A stretch of DNA of 64,000 nucleotides from Sipunculus nudus (GCA_026874595.1 CM049308.1:25076367-25140366), one strand, 5' to 3'. Shown: positions 1 through 11,571, counted from the first letter of the stretch. Numbers and translations: made by a program. The notes: generated by a model from the sequence alone, not told the origin.

Positions 1-320
1 CTGAAGTGGTGGTAAAGCCTACACCTCAGATCGGTTTGATTTGCGGATAAGTATAAAATCTTATATGTGGTACATGTACGTGTAACTTGTCCTACTACTG
101 TAGACACCATGAAGTTAAACTTATGGGATCAAGCACTCCGTTTCATAATTAACATAGGAATCATTAACCTCTCCTTACTTTCATCTTTGTATTACAGACA
201 CCTCTGTAAGTGACACTTAAGGTTCATATTCATTTGCAATAATGTGTGTATTGTTTCACGTTATTAACTCATTTTGGGTGAAAACGAAAGTTGTCCAGGA
301 AATCCATGTCGACACACGAG

Positions 321-722
321 CTTAATATCTCCTGTTCACTGGTTTTATAAGTTGTCATGGTTCTGTCTGTGAGTTAACACAGTCCTCGTGTGTCTGTTTA
401 CCATTACAAGACCCCTTGACTAGAGGCAAGATCTTAGTTGAGCACATGCGAAAATTATAAAAAAGAGAACAAACATGAAAAAAAGAAACACCCGGAGAGA
501 CTAAAAAACCTTGATTTGTGAAGTTGGGTTGTACGTCCAACAGGTCGCGTGATCGCTGTTTGTTTTTCATCATTCATCGCACCCGTGGCAAGCCTTTTTC
601 CACTTGCGTAACGGATTTAGCAAACGGTTTTAGAACGAAATATTGCAAGATACCGTAATATTTAAGGAGACTACACTGTATTTCATATATACTTAATATA
701 CCTGGTATGTGAAAGGTAAATA
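321..722 (-). repeat. Left arm of large inverted repeat (family R1)
   Basis: This roughly 400-bp stretch is the reverse complement, with scattered mismatches, of 1733-2132. Matching landmarks are the TTAATATC..CCTGTT block, the block around the (A)CAGACACAC motif, and the ends near a GTGTAGTCTCCTT motif. About 1 kb of unrelated sequence lies between the arms. Neither arm has a convincing reading frame; the small ORFs across them are mirror images of the same DNA. It is probably a foldback element or two head-to-head copies of one dispersed family. Confidence 0.7.
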
Positions 723-765
723 GGTTCACTCTTCACGGATTTTAATCTCCACTACAATCCTCCTT

Positions 766-769
766 TCTT

Positions 770-852
<83 letters not shown>

Positions 853-882
853 TTGTGTGTGTGTGTGTGTGTGTGTGAAAAG
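766..882. repeat. Compound microsatellite (CT)n(AT)n(GT)n
   Basis: About 28 bp of CT repeats run into about 54 bp of AT repeats and then a GT tract. The short ORFs predicted across it (runs of YIYI, TH and REREK residues) are translations of the repeat. Confidence 0.95.
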
Positions 883-1317
883 ACTGAAAGCCTCGGGAGA
901 TATTGCCAGCGCTGTGTTAGAATGGCTGAGCTGGTGGATACTATTAATGTCATTAGTAATACGTATAATGTCTATCAGTTCTTGTTCTTGTTTGACAAGA
1001 TAAAATATCCCACATGTGCAAGGGACACAGCTATGTTATTGTCACTTGCGAGGGACTACTATGCTTATATAGCAAATTGAATATGGAAATAGAATTTAGA
1101 AACGGGACTATGCACAAGTGCCAATGTTCATCTGTTTCAAATGTGATGAAATAACTGTCCTTGATCTGATAGTAACATTAAACATGAATACCTCTAGAAA
1201 CAAACTCACTTTTATTAAAACACACATATATGTATATAGCCTTATTTTTAGCAATAGTCTGATTTATATACAATATGTATTGGTAGTGTGCCAATTAATC
1301 TGTTTAACCAATGAAAA

Positions 1318-1400
1318 ATATTTCGGGTTTAATATCTCCTGTTGACCATTTTTATACATTGTCATAGTTTTGTGTGTGAGTAAATGATATTTATATATAT
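1318..1400 (+). repeat. Partial third copy of family R1
   Basis: The TTTCGGGTTTAATATC..CCTGTTGACC sequence repeats the terminal part of the R1 arms, including the TGTCATAGTTTTGTGTGTGAG region. It lies inside the spacer of the inverted repeat. The rest of 883-1732 shows no recognisable gene. Confidence 0.55.
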
Positions 1401-1732
1401 ACAGGTAAATCTTTCTAAAGTTGTGATCAGTGTCCGCCGGAGATGGCTTATCGTGTCCGTATTTGACAGATTCATTTACTCTTAGAATGTTCGTTTGAGT
1501 TGCAATCTGCTGTCCGTTGTCCGCAGTAGCGATCGAGGTGTCCGCCTTGTAGAGGTTCTGCTTATACACAACATATACGGAATTTCGAAGGGGCTAAATT
1601 CTCTTGTCCATTATAGCCAGTCGTCCGCCTAAGTGAGGTGTCCGTTAGACCAGTTTTCACTGTATATATGAGTGAAAGAGCCGATTGTAGTAGAGAGTTT
1701 AAAATCCACGAAAAGTGGCTTCTAACGGGAAC

Positions 1733-2132
1733 TACTTACATTTCACATACATGGTATATTAAGTATACATGAAATACAGTGTAGTCTCCTTAAAGTTTAC
1801 CGTATCTGTCAATATTTCGTTTTAAAACCGATTGCTAAATCCATTACACAAGTTGAAAAGAGCTTGCCCCGGGCGCAATCAACGACGAAAAAACAAACAC
1901 AGCGCTCACGCCACTTGGTGGTGGTACAGCCCAACTTCACAAATCAAGGGTTTTCAAGTTTCTCGCAGTGTTTATACATTCATGTTTGTTCTCTTTTTCA
2001 TAATTGACCCGACCAAGATCTTTCCTCTGGTCACGAGGTCTTGTAATGGTAAACAGACACACCTGGACTGTATTTACTCACACACAAAACCATGACAACG
2101 TATAAAACTGGTTAACAGGCGATATTAAACCC
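1733..2132 (+). repeat. Right arm of large inverted repeat (family R1)
   Basis: Reverse-complement partner of 321-722. Its TAAACAGACACACCTGGACTG region also resembles part of the repeat at 34912-35395, so R1 and that family are probably related. The following stretch to 2580 holds no gene that I can see. Confidence 0.7.
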
Positions 2133-2581
2133 GAAATATTTTTCGGTCCCAATTTAATTGCATGTCCATGCGTGATAGTTTTAATTATTTTTTTTTATCA
2201 TTATTTATTTCAAAATGAAAATGGGTTGTTTACTGTTCAGCTACCCACTAATCATGTATCAATGGCTGTATACGCATTCAATATTTTAAACAATCCACTG
2301 CACTGTGCGTTACATCATAAATCTAGTTCCTAGACAAATCGATTTAGAATATTAGAAACCTGCCCCACAAATATCCTTTCTCAAATACTTACAGTCAGGC
2401 TGTTTGGTAACTGTAACTCTTGTCCGAACCTTTCTTCTCCAAAAAATAGTTTCAATTTGGCAAAGGCAATATTTCTTTTATCATCATTATGACAGGTTCC
2501 CTATTATTACACCATACGCAACAGAATTTAATCACCTATCTAAAAATGAGAGTTCTGTGTATGACTGGTAGACAATGTAGA

Positions 2582-2795
2582 TTATATCTCGTACGTACGA
2601 CATATTATCTCATACGTACGAGATAATATGTCGTACGTACGAGATAGTATGTCGTACGTACCAGATAATATGTCGTACGTACGAGATAATATGTCGTACG
2701 TACGAGTTAATATGTCGTACGTACGAGATACTATGTCGTACGTACGAGATACTATGTCGTACGTACGAGATACTATGTCGTACGTACGAGATAAA
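2582..2795. repeat. 21-bp tandem array with a 12-bp palindrome in each unit
   Basis: About ten units of a 21-bp repeat, of the form GTACGTACGAGATAATATG plus two bases. Each unit contains TCGTACGTACGA, a perfect self-complementary 12-mer. The first unit is inverted relative to the rest. Because 21 is a multiple of three, the array is open on the minus strand as a seven-residue repeat (SRTYDIV-like). I regard that as a by-product of unit length and not as a gene. Confidence 0.9.
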
Positions 2796-3132
2796 TAATT
2801 TATTTTTCTTTTACTAGGTGGCAGCAATACGCTTCCGTACAAAACACATGCGACATGTCAGATATTTTTACAGATTATAACTTTAGACGTTTTAATGAGT
2901 ACACAAAAAACGCATTGTCGTTGTCGTCACCGTTGTCGTTGACGGATAAACGTATGTATGTTAACATTATATTTTCGTCTGTGCATGTGTGTGCATGCGC
3001 GAGCCGGCGCTTATGAGAGCGCTGAGTATGTTGATGTCTACTTGTGTACACGCTCATGTATGCTTGTGCGCGCATTTGTGTGCATGTGCACATTCTTGTG
3101 CGCGCGTGTATATACTGCATACGTCTCCCTAC

Positions 3133-3203
3133 CTGCTGCGTTCAGCCCCAGCATTAGAGGCTCTGTTGGACCAGCAGCCAAAGCTTAGAAATCAAGTGAC
3201 CCT
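3133..3203 (-). pseudogene. Dead first exon of an ARF-like GTPase
   Basis: On the minus strand this matches exon 1 of the intact copies from the GGGTCACT start region through ATTTCTAAGCTT and the end coding for a LMLGL-AA-like peptide. The splice donor GTAGGG remains. The ATG is lost, and about 24 nt are missing from the middle, which breaks the frame. No exon 2 or exon 3 follows at lower coordinates before the block ends, so this is a truncated copy. Identification rests on alignment by eye to the exons at 6980-7073, 26216-26309 and 33451-33544. Confidence 0.75.
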
Positions 3204-3454
3204 TTTTTTCCTTTTTTTTTTACTTGGGTTGTCTTTGAATCATGATATATTAATTTCTCCTATTTTACTCTTGGAGCAGCTGATACAAGCACAGTATAGT
3301 TGATTTGGGTTTACCGATGTCTATAGGTACTCCACTGATAACTTTCGCCAGACTGATTTTGCTTCTGTCTGCAATTAATGCTTAATGTTTTATGAACTGG
3401 ACCGGGAGAGTTCAAAGTTATTGCTTTGTCACGTGTCTGCATGTGCATGTGTCA

Positions 3455-3565
3455 GTCATAAGCTCCGCGTGGATCTTGCCAGCCTGACCTGTGAACCTGT
3501 CAAGAGATATGTTTACCTGTCGCCACGCAGACTGAGCTAAATACGTCATTTGGGGAAACACCCTT
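3455..3565 (-). promoter_or_regulatory. Decayed ARF-family promoter (first dead copy)
   Basis: It aligns with the promoters of the intact copies. The palindrome TCCACGTGGA has changed here to TCCGCGTGGA (3464-3473), which destroys the E-box core. The ACGTCATTTGGGGAAAC block (about 3543-3560) is kept. Loss of the E-box in a copy that also lost its ATG fits relaxed selection. Confidence 0.55.
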
Positions 3566-4189
3566 CATGTACATGATCGACGAATCAATAAAATACAACG
3601 CCATCTAGTAGCAGAAGGGAACATTACTTTTTAACCCATATAGACACCAGATTCTCGTAGCTGACTTTCTGGTAAAATAAACTTCCACTAAAGAGCCTCA
3701 AACAAAAATTTAATCATCTCTAAATAGAAAATCCTCAACATGCAACACACAAGCCTAAATGTCTCGAAATAATTAAGATTCGGCATTTTTTTTTGGTTAT
3801 TTGTATGTAACTGTTTAGTATTAGATATATCATTACGAAAACATTAACGGTCTTTCAATCATTATAATGAAATGCCAAAGAACAAATTCAAAATGCAACA
3901 ACAGGAACATATGGACGAGTGATTTTATATATTCATTTCACTATATTCAGTTCATTAAAATATGGATGACCTTCAATATTAGAAGGCATATATGCATAGA
4001 CTTCCATTATACACATTTCTGACAACGACTTAAGTGTCATGTTAAAACGTATTCACTTCCTTAAAGCATCAGTTAATCTTCATTAACAGACGGCGGTATA
4101 TACCTATATATGATTAACTATAATACATACATATTTACATACATCCTAACAACGACTTTTTCTGTCACATCTGCGGAGGGTTCTTATAT

Positions 4190-4525
4190 ATAAGTATTGG
4201 TTATAGCCCAATGAAATGTAATGCAAGCCGTGAGGTTTGCGAGGCTTGTGTCACATGGCAGGCGAGCCGTTTAGGCCACAAGCCGAGCAAATCTTAGGGC
4301 TTGCTTTACATTTCATTGGGCTATAACTGATTTGTCCCACACTCCCCGCCTCCTTGGTCGAAGTTCACGCGTGTCATTTTTTTTCGGCTACGCACCAGTT
4401 CTTTGCCATATTTGGAAAGTCACCATGCAACTTCACTTGCATGGTCACTTTTCCTGTCCCTGTGATGCAAGTAGATTTGAAAGTACAGTTAGAACAAAGG
4501 AAAATACGCCGCATGTGGGACAACA
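4190..4525. mobile_element. Foldback/MITE insertion(s) in block A
   Basis: Relative to the equivalent sequence near 31220-31290, about 340 bp is inserted here between the TCTGCGGA.GGT and GTTGTCATGGAAATATTTAC landmarks. The first part (4200-4327) is a near-palindrome with arms from TTATAGCCCAATGAAATG and its complement. The second part (4330-4523) is bounded by TTGTCCCACA and TGTGGGACAA. Both look like non-autonomous inverted-repeat elements. No coding capacity is seen. Confidence 0.65.
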
Positions 4526-5104
4526 GAGAATAAATCGTGTTGTCATGGAAATATTTACGCCACTATATCACATTTCGAGACTACGTATTTTGACACACTT
4601 TCATCAAACATATTTATAATAACATCAATATAAAGTTCAACACACTATATTATATAATATATATATTTTTTTTACTTAACTAAATCAATGAATGATAAAA
4701 AAACGGGGGAGGGGGGGGGGGGGCGGTGCAACAACACAGAACGATGATGTAACCTGACCTTTTGACCTTTTGCATGCCCTACCGGGTTATATATATATTT
4801 CTGTCTTAAGCTTAGTATAACTATAATAACTATATAACTGAATAACTATATGCATATGGATATAATAACAATGTTTTCAACATGTTGCAAAGGCTATGGT
4901 TAGTATAATGCATATGACCTACTTCTTTAACATGCACATATTATATATCACAAAATGTGTTACAAAAATTACAGATATTCTAAATGTTTCATCATTGCAG
5001 GTAAACAACTTATGAGTCTTTTCATACATATTTATAGGTTTTGTGTCACTTCTTGTGAAAAAGAATAATACTAAATGCGCGTACGATGAATATACTGCCG
5101 GTGG

Positions 5105-5112
5105 TGACGTCA
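5105..5112. promoter_or_regulatory. CRE-like TGACGTCA downstream of ARF copy 1
   Basis: A perfect TGACGTCA palindrome lies 126 bp beyond the stop codon of the gene at 5238-7073. It is in a patch (GGTGGTGACGTCATCA) kept near both other intact copies. The position suggests a 3'UTR or a downstream element. Whether ATF/CREB-type factors bind it is unknown. Confidence 0.45.
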
Positions 5113-5237
5113 TCACATATAACGTAAATAGGCCTATAACACGATTTAGAATATGAACACATGAAAAATATGAACACGGGCGAATATTTGTCTATTAAAG
5201 AAAATGTGATGATGATGTTTTGGTATTCTTGGTGTTG

Positions 5238-7073
5238 TTATCTGTAAATCTTTTTCGATTTCTTGAATTCCTTCACCAGTCGCGACATGGCGTCCATGGA
5301 TTCGTACACGCCGTCACCGCTAGGAGCGCAGCAACTTTGTACGTGCCACTGGTGACCAACCAGTTTCCTCAAAGCGAGAGCTTCTATCAGTTCTGATGGC
5401 TTAACCGCACCTGAAACGAGCATTATATTTACCGTTTTATATATATCTATTGCATTTTTATACAAATGCTGTATATTATAATAATATTTCATTTACTCTT
5501 ATCATACTGAAATGTATTAACTTTAAAATAACATTATATTTTCTCCTTTGTTTGTTTCCAAAATGAAAATGCAAAAAGTCAATGAGATACAAAAAAAAAT
5601 TAGAATCTTGTTAATCGTGTGTGGGTCATGTCTTTTTAGCATCACATCAAATTGAAAACAGAAACACTCCCGTACAAAATAGGCTTTCTTAGCTGACAAA
5701 ATTTAATTTAACCTAAGCAAATGTCTTTTATTTTCCCCGTTGCTTTCCCTATTAGCAGTTTAACTGCTGATGTTCTGGGAGGTTGGGTTAACAACTAAAG
5801 AACAAACCAATAAAGTGTGAAGGTTTTCTGGATCACCTTAATATTGTATTGTTTTCCTTTAAAGGGTTCTTTACCATTGCGAGACAGGCAAATGAGTACG
5901 TCGTTAATTACTAGTAATGTGTGTCACTTTAAATTTCCGAACACTGTGAAACTTTTAACCGCCTGCAATGTCAATAGGTGGTACCTGATCGGGGTCGCCT
6001 TTGGTATGGCGGGCTGAGTTGACATGTGATGAAACTGTCGAGAAGGCGAACCTCCACAAATTCTCTCGGCTTAGATTCGTTCATTTTTTTTCTATGCTTA
6101 CCTAACATAAACCAAATTATGATCAAAATCCTGGTAATATTACTGATCTGGTCATCAAGACTGTGGCGGCGGGATATATGCTGTCACTGAGTGCTTTCAA
6201 ATATTGTTAGATAACTATAGGTAAAATAAGCCCTACTTACCGGGGAGATCTTGTTTATTTGCCATGACAACTACTGGTACGCCCCTCATGTCGTCATTAT
6301 TCAGAATGCCGAACAGCTCCTCCCGAACTTCCCCGAATCGTTCCCGATCACAGCTGTCCACCACAAACAGAAGGCCCTCCGCCTTGGCGTAGTAGTGCTG
6401 CCACAGGGGGCGGATTCTTTCCTGACCTCCGATGTCCCACACGGTAAAGGTCACGCCGGGGCACGGGGTCACGGTCTCCACGTTAAACCCAATCGTTGGG
6501 ATGGTGGTCACTGTCTCGTTCAGTTTGATCTTATACAACACTGTGGTCTTACCTGTGGGCAAACATACATACCATAATAAAATGAATGTAGGTATGTATT
6601 TGCATGCAGATGTTTAACATTAAATATATCTATAACATAAAATTAATTTACATATTACAAAAATTTCGTGACTGATATAATCATACACATTTTTAAATGC
6701 ATCATTTATACGAAATCGAATCATTTCAAGAGCATATATCTTCAGTAAAAAATTGTCCATCTCAATTTAGCGCTAAGCCATTGTGTGTGTGTTTTATTTT
6801 TTTTTTTTTTTGTTGTGTGTACATATTGATGCTCTAGCATGCGGAAGGGTGTATTTGAGCCCATCTATGTCGACCCACACGTTCATAAATTTATGCCTGC
6901 ATATATGTATTGACTGATTGGTGCTGCTGTAGGGCCTATGTCCGTGCTTCAGTGTGTTTACGTATGTGCGCGTGCCTACCTGCTGCGTCCAAGCCCAGCA
7001 TTAGAACCTCTGCTGGATCAGCCGCCTTGAAGCTCTGCAGAACGTCGTAAAGCTTAGAAATCCAGTGACCCAT
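5238..7073 (-). CDS. ARF-like small GTPase, copy 1 (3 exons, intact)
   Basis: Exons on the minus strand are 6980-7073, 6241-6552 and 5238-5410; both introns are phase 1 with GT-AG ends. The predicted 192-residue protein is an ARF-family GTPase. It has MG plus Ser6 for N-myristoylation, GLDAAGKT (27-34), a switch I with [10 protein letters not shown] (Thr51), WDIGGQE (70-76, Gln75 equivalent to ARF1 Gln71), NKQD (130-133) and CAPSG (163-167). The tail ends in a basic KKSKKIYR stretch. The N-terminal helix is about three residues longer than in ARF1. By family knowledge such proteins cycle between GDP and GTP on Golgi, endosomal or plasma membranes and recruit coats or lipid enzymes. It could equally be named an ARL; family membership is certain, the subclass is not. 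The start was chosen because ATG-Gly2 begins exon 1 in all three copies. Confidence 0.93.
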
Positions 7074-7319
7074 TCTTCTTGTTATTGACCAACTTATATT
7101 TGATTAATATATAATATTTTTTTAATAATTTTGCCGCAGTCTATATAGTGTCAAAATTAGTTTATACTATTTATCAATATATGTGCTGTTTTAATGTTCA
7201 CTTCTCCAGATAAATTTGCTTGCATCTAGATGTAACGCTGAAGGTTTTGTGGGCTTAATCGGTGCAGCTCAGGTTTATATAGGACACAAATTTTTGTTGT
7301 GGATTGCATATGCGTGTGC

Positions 7320-7445
7320 CAGAACAGCGCGATAAACTCCACGTGGACCTGGCCAGCTTGAACTGTTTACCTGTCAACAGCGTAAACATAATGTAAACGT
7401 CGCCACGATGGTCGGATTTAAAACGTCATTTCGGGAAGCCCCCTT
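7320..7445 (-). promoter_or_regulatory. Promoter-proximal conserved block, ARF copy 1
   Basis: It contains TCCACGTGGA (7338-7347, 265 bp upstream of the ATG), a TGTTTACCTGTCAACAG patch, and AACGTCATTTCGGGAAGCCCC (the GGGAAGCCCC part at 7433-7442). The order and spacing match the other copies. Here the kappa-B-like decamer has one mismatch to GGGRNWYYCC. The transcription start is not determined. Confidence 0.6.
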
Positions 7446-7559
7446 TTTATTTGTAGACTGTTGGTTTCCGACGAATCGATAGGAGACTACGCCATTTGGT
7501 AGAAGAAGGGACCATTACTTTTCACTCCCTTTCTACAGGATTCTTCCAGCTTTACGAGT

Positions 7560-10385
7560 TGAACTTGACATTTCACTTAAATTACGAATGATTGATTGGT
7601 TTTATTTTTATTTGTATGAGAAAATAATTTGGTAGGAAAAAGTCTTACTAAAGTGCGTTAAGCAAAAAAAATTCTCTGAAAGAATGGATTTTTTTCTCCC
7701 TTTATTGAAGAAATAATTTCCAGTGGAACGAAAAATACACAGGGAAAAAAGCATATCTCTTGTATTTAACATTTTTATAAATTTTATAAGCCAGGCCGTA
7801 CGAGGTTTCATCTGCTACTAAATATATATCAATATAACCCCAGTAATTACCTCATAGGAAGCATCAGCGAATTATAATCCTTGTGCTTTATCTGATAGTG
7901 CGACAGATAAACGATGAATATATTAAATCCACAACATTCTCACATCAGAACACCATGCATGTGACATTTAGGCATCATTTTTGAACTTGTACAAATATTT
8001 ATAGGCATGCAAAATTAATTTAGGTAGGTGGCGCTGTATGAAGTTACCTATCGCCTCTTGCCAGACGCAGACTCCCAAGTCTGACTGAAAGCTATACCAT
8101 AAGTTGATAAGTTCCAGAACTAACTAGATCAGATCTGCCGCGTCATATAAGAAGCACAAAAAAAGACTGAGCCAGCTTCTACTTGGTTTAACGGCTTATA
8201 TATATAATATCCTATACATAACATATATATATATATATATATTATTTTTTTACTTATATACATTCAAGGCGAATAGGTAAGGTCAAGGTCATAATAGTGG
8301 ATATATATATATATATATATATATATTATTTTGGACTTTATAAAATATCAATGCCAAAAATAAGAACATCTGCCCGGAATATCCCTGGTCAGCAGTACTT
8401 TTCATTTGAGGATAAAGATTACTCAAAATCAGTGTCATCACTCAAGGTCAAAGTCATTACTCAAGGGGAAATCACTGAACCGAACACTGAACTAAACACA
8501 CACACTAAAACTGTTAAAAGGTAACTGCAAAAATTTCAGTTGTAAACTCTATTGTTCAAAAACTAAATTTTGTTAAGTTGTTTGATGTGCATTACAGTAT
8601 TAAAATAACCTGCCTTCAATAAGCATGTTAAAAGAGCCATGGGTATCATCTTGTTAAATAACGGGGGGGGGGGGGGGAGGGAGATTCTGTTCACTTAAAA
8701 AAAGTCTCCATTTAAAGAAGTATATTTTGCATGCAAATACTGAAAGAACTTCTTCTTAGATTTGTAAAATTAACATTATATACTTCTTCGGATATATTAA
8801 TATATCCTGGTAAATAATACCACCGGGAGTGCATAACATGACAACAGACCCTGGACTAAGATAGGAAGCACGTCACCTTCCAAATGACCAAGGATGCAAA
8901 AAAAGCTTCTCTTCTTAGTGATCAATAAATCTAAATGTGCTTGACACGATTAGTTAGTCTGTAAAGTCAAATCTAATTCAGTGATTAATTGATACTTTAG
9001 ACTGAATGATTTAAATGCCGCATGGATATAGTGTCAAATCTCTTCCCATTTAAGTAATTTATATCAACATACTTAGTATGGATATACTAGGGTATGAAAA
9101 ACTGAGAAGTATTAGTGTCACGTACACCCAATACGCAGTTCTTTTTAATGTTCTCTCTTTTAGAAACTAAACAGTTTGTAACTTCAGCCTGAGACCAAGA
9201 CCATCTACCCACATCTGTCCTGTGTGCAGAGCGCGAAACGTCTACATTATATTTAAAAAAGACGCGGTAAGTAACTGCTTCGTTACTTACTCTCTCTTTT
9301 TCTTTCTCTTTCCCTTTTCCTACACCTCTCTTCTTGCCTTAGTTAATGAATGAGTTTTGGTATTATTATACCGACCATTGTTTTAAACCTGAGAAGTGCA
9401 TGAGGTTTGATATCAGCCTGAATCTATATATACATAAAATAGTACAAGGGATGTAAACGGTCAAAAGAGAACCAGGCCTTCCAGGTCTAAAGAATTCTTA
9501 AATATACAGATCATTATATATTTTCTTTAAAAATATGATTTTATGTATCCGAAATCAGTAGATTATATTTTTCATTATTTGGAGGGAGTTGTGTGCGAAA
9601 AGTCGGTGTACCAGTTTTTGACAGCTTTTAGGGGCTATAAACTCCACTAGGAACCTCTAAGTATATACCGGTAAACTACATGATCCGACAGAAAATGTGT
9701 CGGATGACGGGTCAGATAAGTACCGCGACCACAAACGCATAAAAGGAATCGGACCTTCATTATTACAAATGTTCGACTCTATCCGCACCTGTGACCGTTA
9801 TGCGGCCGCAAGCGCGTAAAAGAAATCAAAGCTTAATATAGGTGTTTCTGGAATCCCAGATGCCAACAATCAGTAATTAAGCTTAAGCAGCTTAGATCCT
9901 ACATTTTGTTGTTCTTATCATACCGAAAACGTAAAAATGAAAAAATCTAATGAGTTTGAATTTTCCCAAGTAAAAATTCACATGACGTTATGACTGTTTA
10001 TAAAAAAGGAAACATTAACCACTGACACGTCCATTGTTTGACATACTTTTTTTCTGGGTTAACAGTTGTATTACTTCTTCATATCCATCAATATCTTTTT
10101 CATGATATCCGAATTTTCATAAATAGCTTAAATGTATAGGTTGTTTGAAAACAAATTATAATATGAATATGAAATATAACAAAATGGCACGGAAAATTGC
10201 TGGCATTTGAAAAGTGATATTTGTTTAGCGCTTGAATTAAATACCTTTACTCCTTTCGAAAGAGTAAAATCTCATTGGAGGCAGTACAATGGATCAGTGA
10301 GGAATTATAACGGGTCATTGACCAAGAAATACACGAAAACCACTCATTAAGCCCCCTGAAAAAAGCTCACATAGGTATGGCCATT
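7560..10385. other. Intergenic, no gene seen
   Basis: AT-rich sequence with AT microsatellites near 8221-8242 and 8298-8326 and a poly-G run near 8664. A roughly 110-bp stretch at 8925-9035 (TCAATAAATCTAAATGTGCT..) recurs at 11717-11830. A GACGCGGTAAGTA donor-like site near 9265-9277 could end a non-coding exon, but nothing else supports that. Short ORFs here show no family resemblance. Confidence 0.6.
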
Positions 10386-10916
10386 GTATTACGTAGACTG
10401 GTATCCCGCGGTATTATGGCCCCGCTTCTGTCAGCCAATCATAGAGACGGGGGAACAACTCCAATGTGCACGCTCATGCCAGTTGTCAATGACGCTCACG
10501 CGGTCCTCATTGATTTCTGTGAAGATTTCTTGTAAGATAGCTTTCTTTAGTCACTTATAGTTTAAAAAATATTTAAGAGGGGGTTGTTGCACAAAAATTT
10601 AATGATGAATGTATATATAATACGATATACAGAATGTTTGATATTCCATTTTATATATGTGGCATTGATTTATCATATATATCTATTAATCTAATCATTA
10701 ATGTCACATGAAAGGTACAGCAAACTTTTGGCAACTTCCCAGAGCAAACAAAACGTTTATTTTCTCATATAAATATACAAACCGGAGTTGGAACCAGTCT
10801 ACCGGAAGGTCAGAGTTGCAACTGGGAGTACTGAAGATGGCGTTGTACCCCCGTCTTCTATGATTTGCTTAGGGCAGCGGGGCCATAATAGCGCGGGTTA
10901 CCAGACTATGTGTTAC
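10386..10916. mobile_element. 531-bp element with ~75-bp inverted ends
   Basis: The left arm (10386-10460) and the reverse complement of the right arm (10839-10916) share GTA(T)TAC..TAGACTGG-like starts, a common ..CTATTATGGCCCCGCT.. core and an AATCATAGA(A)GACGGGGG block. The interior is AT-rich and non-coding. It is probably a non-autonomous DNA transposon or foldback element. I could not fix a target-site duplication by eye. Confidence 0.75.
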
Positions 10917-11537
10917 GGTGCTCCATCAAAGAGAAAAGGGGCACCCGGGGTGCAAATATTAAAATGATCAATTATTCAGCCTAATAAAAAATAATCGCAC
11001 AAAAAAACTCATCCTAGAAGAGTGCACCGACGATCCGGGTGCAGAATTTTGTATTCTAAAACTTTTATAACAATGGAATATGTTCTTTATAAGTTTTCGT
11101 ATAAAACTGCGTATTTACGTGAAATAAATTAAATATACGTTAATGAGTTATATACGTCAGTCTGGGAAGGAGCCATAGTAACTGCTGTTCCTCAAAATGT
11201 AGCACCGATATTATTGTTACGTTGCGAACGGTTAGTTAAAATGAGTAATGTTAAATAAACAAACCTAAACAAATCAATGCATATTAATCCCTAAATAGTA
11301 ATCAATAGAAGTTTATTTTCCTAAACACACATTTGCAGCAGAGCGTTTTCTTTTAGAACCGGTCTTTGTATTCAGTTCTGTAATCCGTCCATGTGAGATA
11401 TGACGCGGTGTAGTCGACGCGTATCTATGGTTGAATTTCTGTTATGCTTTAAGTTTTGTTGCAAGGTTTATAACTTGGATGAAGGGTCTAAAGCCGCTCT
11501 GTCTCTTTGTCTCTCTGTCTCTGTCTGTCTGTCTCTG

Positions 11538-11571
<34 letters not shown>

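Larger units (their letters stand above)
2870..7560. repeat. Segmental duplication block A (paralogous to 22450-26790)
   Basis: The block holds, in order: a GTTGTCGTCACCGTTGTCG landmark, a dead ARF exon 1, its promoter, downstream sequence, an intact ARF-like gene, and that gene's promoter. The same order and many of the same sequences recur in 22450-26790. Block A differs by a foldback insertion at about 4190-4525 and by different microsatellites. The third ARF gene region (30900-34000) shares only the downstream-gene-promoter part. Confidence 0.8.

Noticed and set aside
726-953. ORFs over CT/AT/GT tracts (also near 11400-11690, 11993-12256, 33003-33245, 34491-34691 and 35699-35917)
   Set aside because: Low-complexity translations of microsatellites with no flanking gene structure.
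2582-2842. Minus-strand ORF of seven-residue repeats
   Set aside because: Translation of a 21-bp tandem repeat; open only because the unit length is a multiple of three.
6251-6577. Long plus-strand ORFs opposite ARF exon 2 (also at 24950-25276 and 32466-32819)
   Set aside because: They are antisense shadows of a conserved coding exon and are kept only because that exon is conserved.
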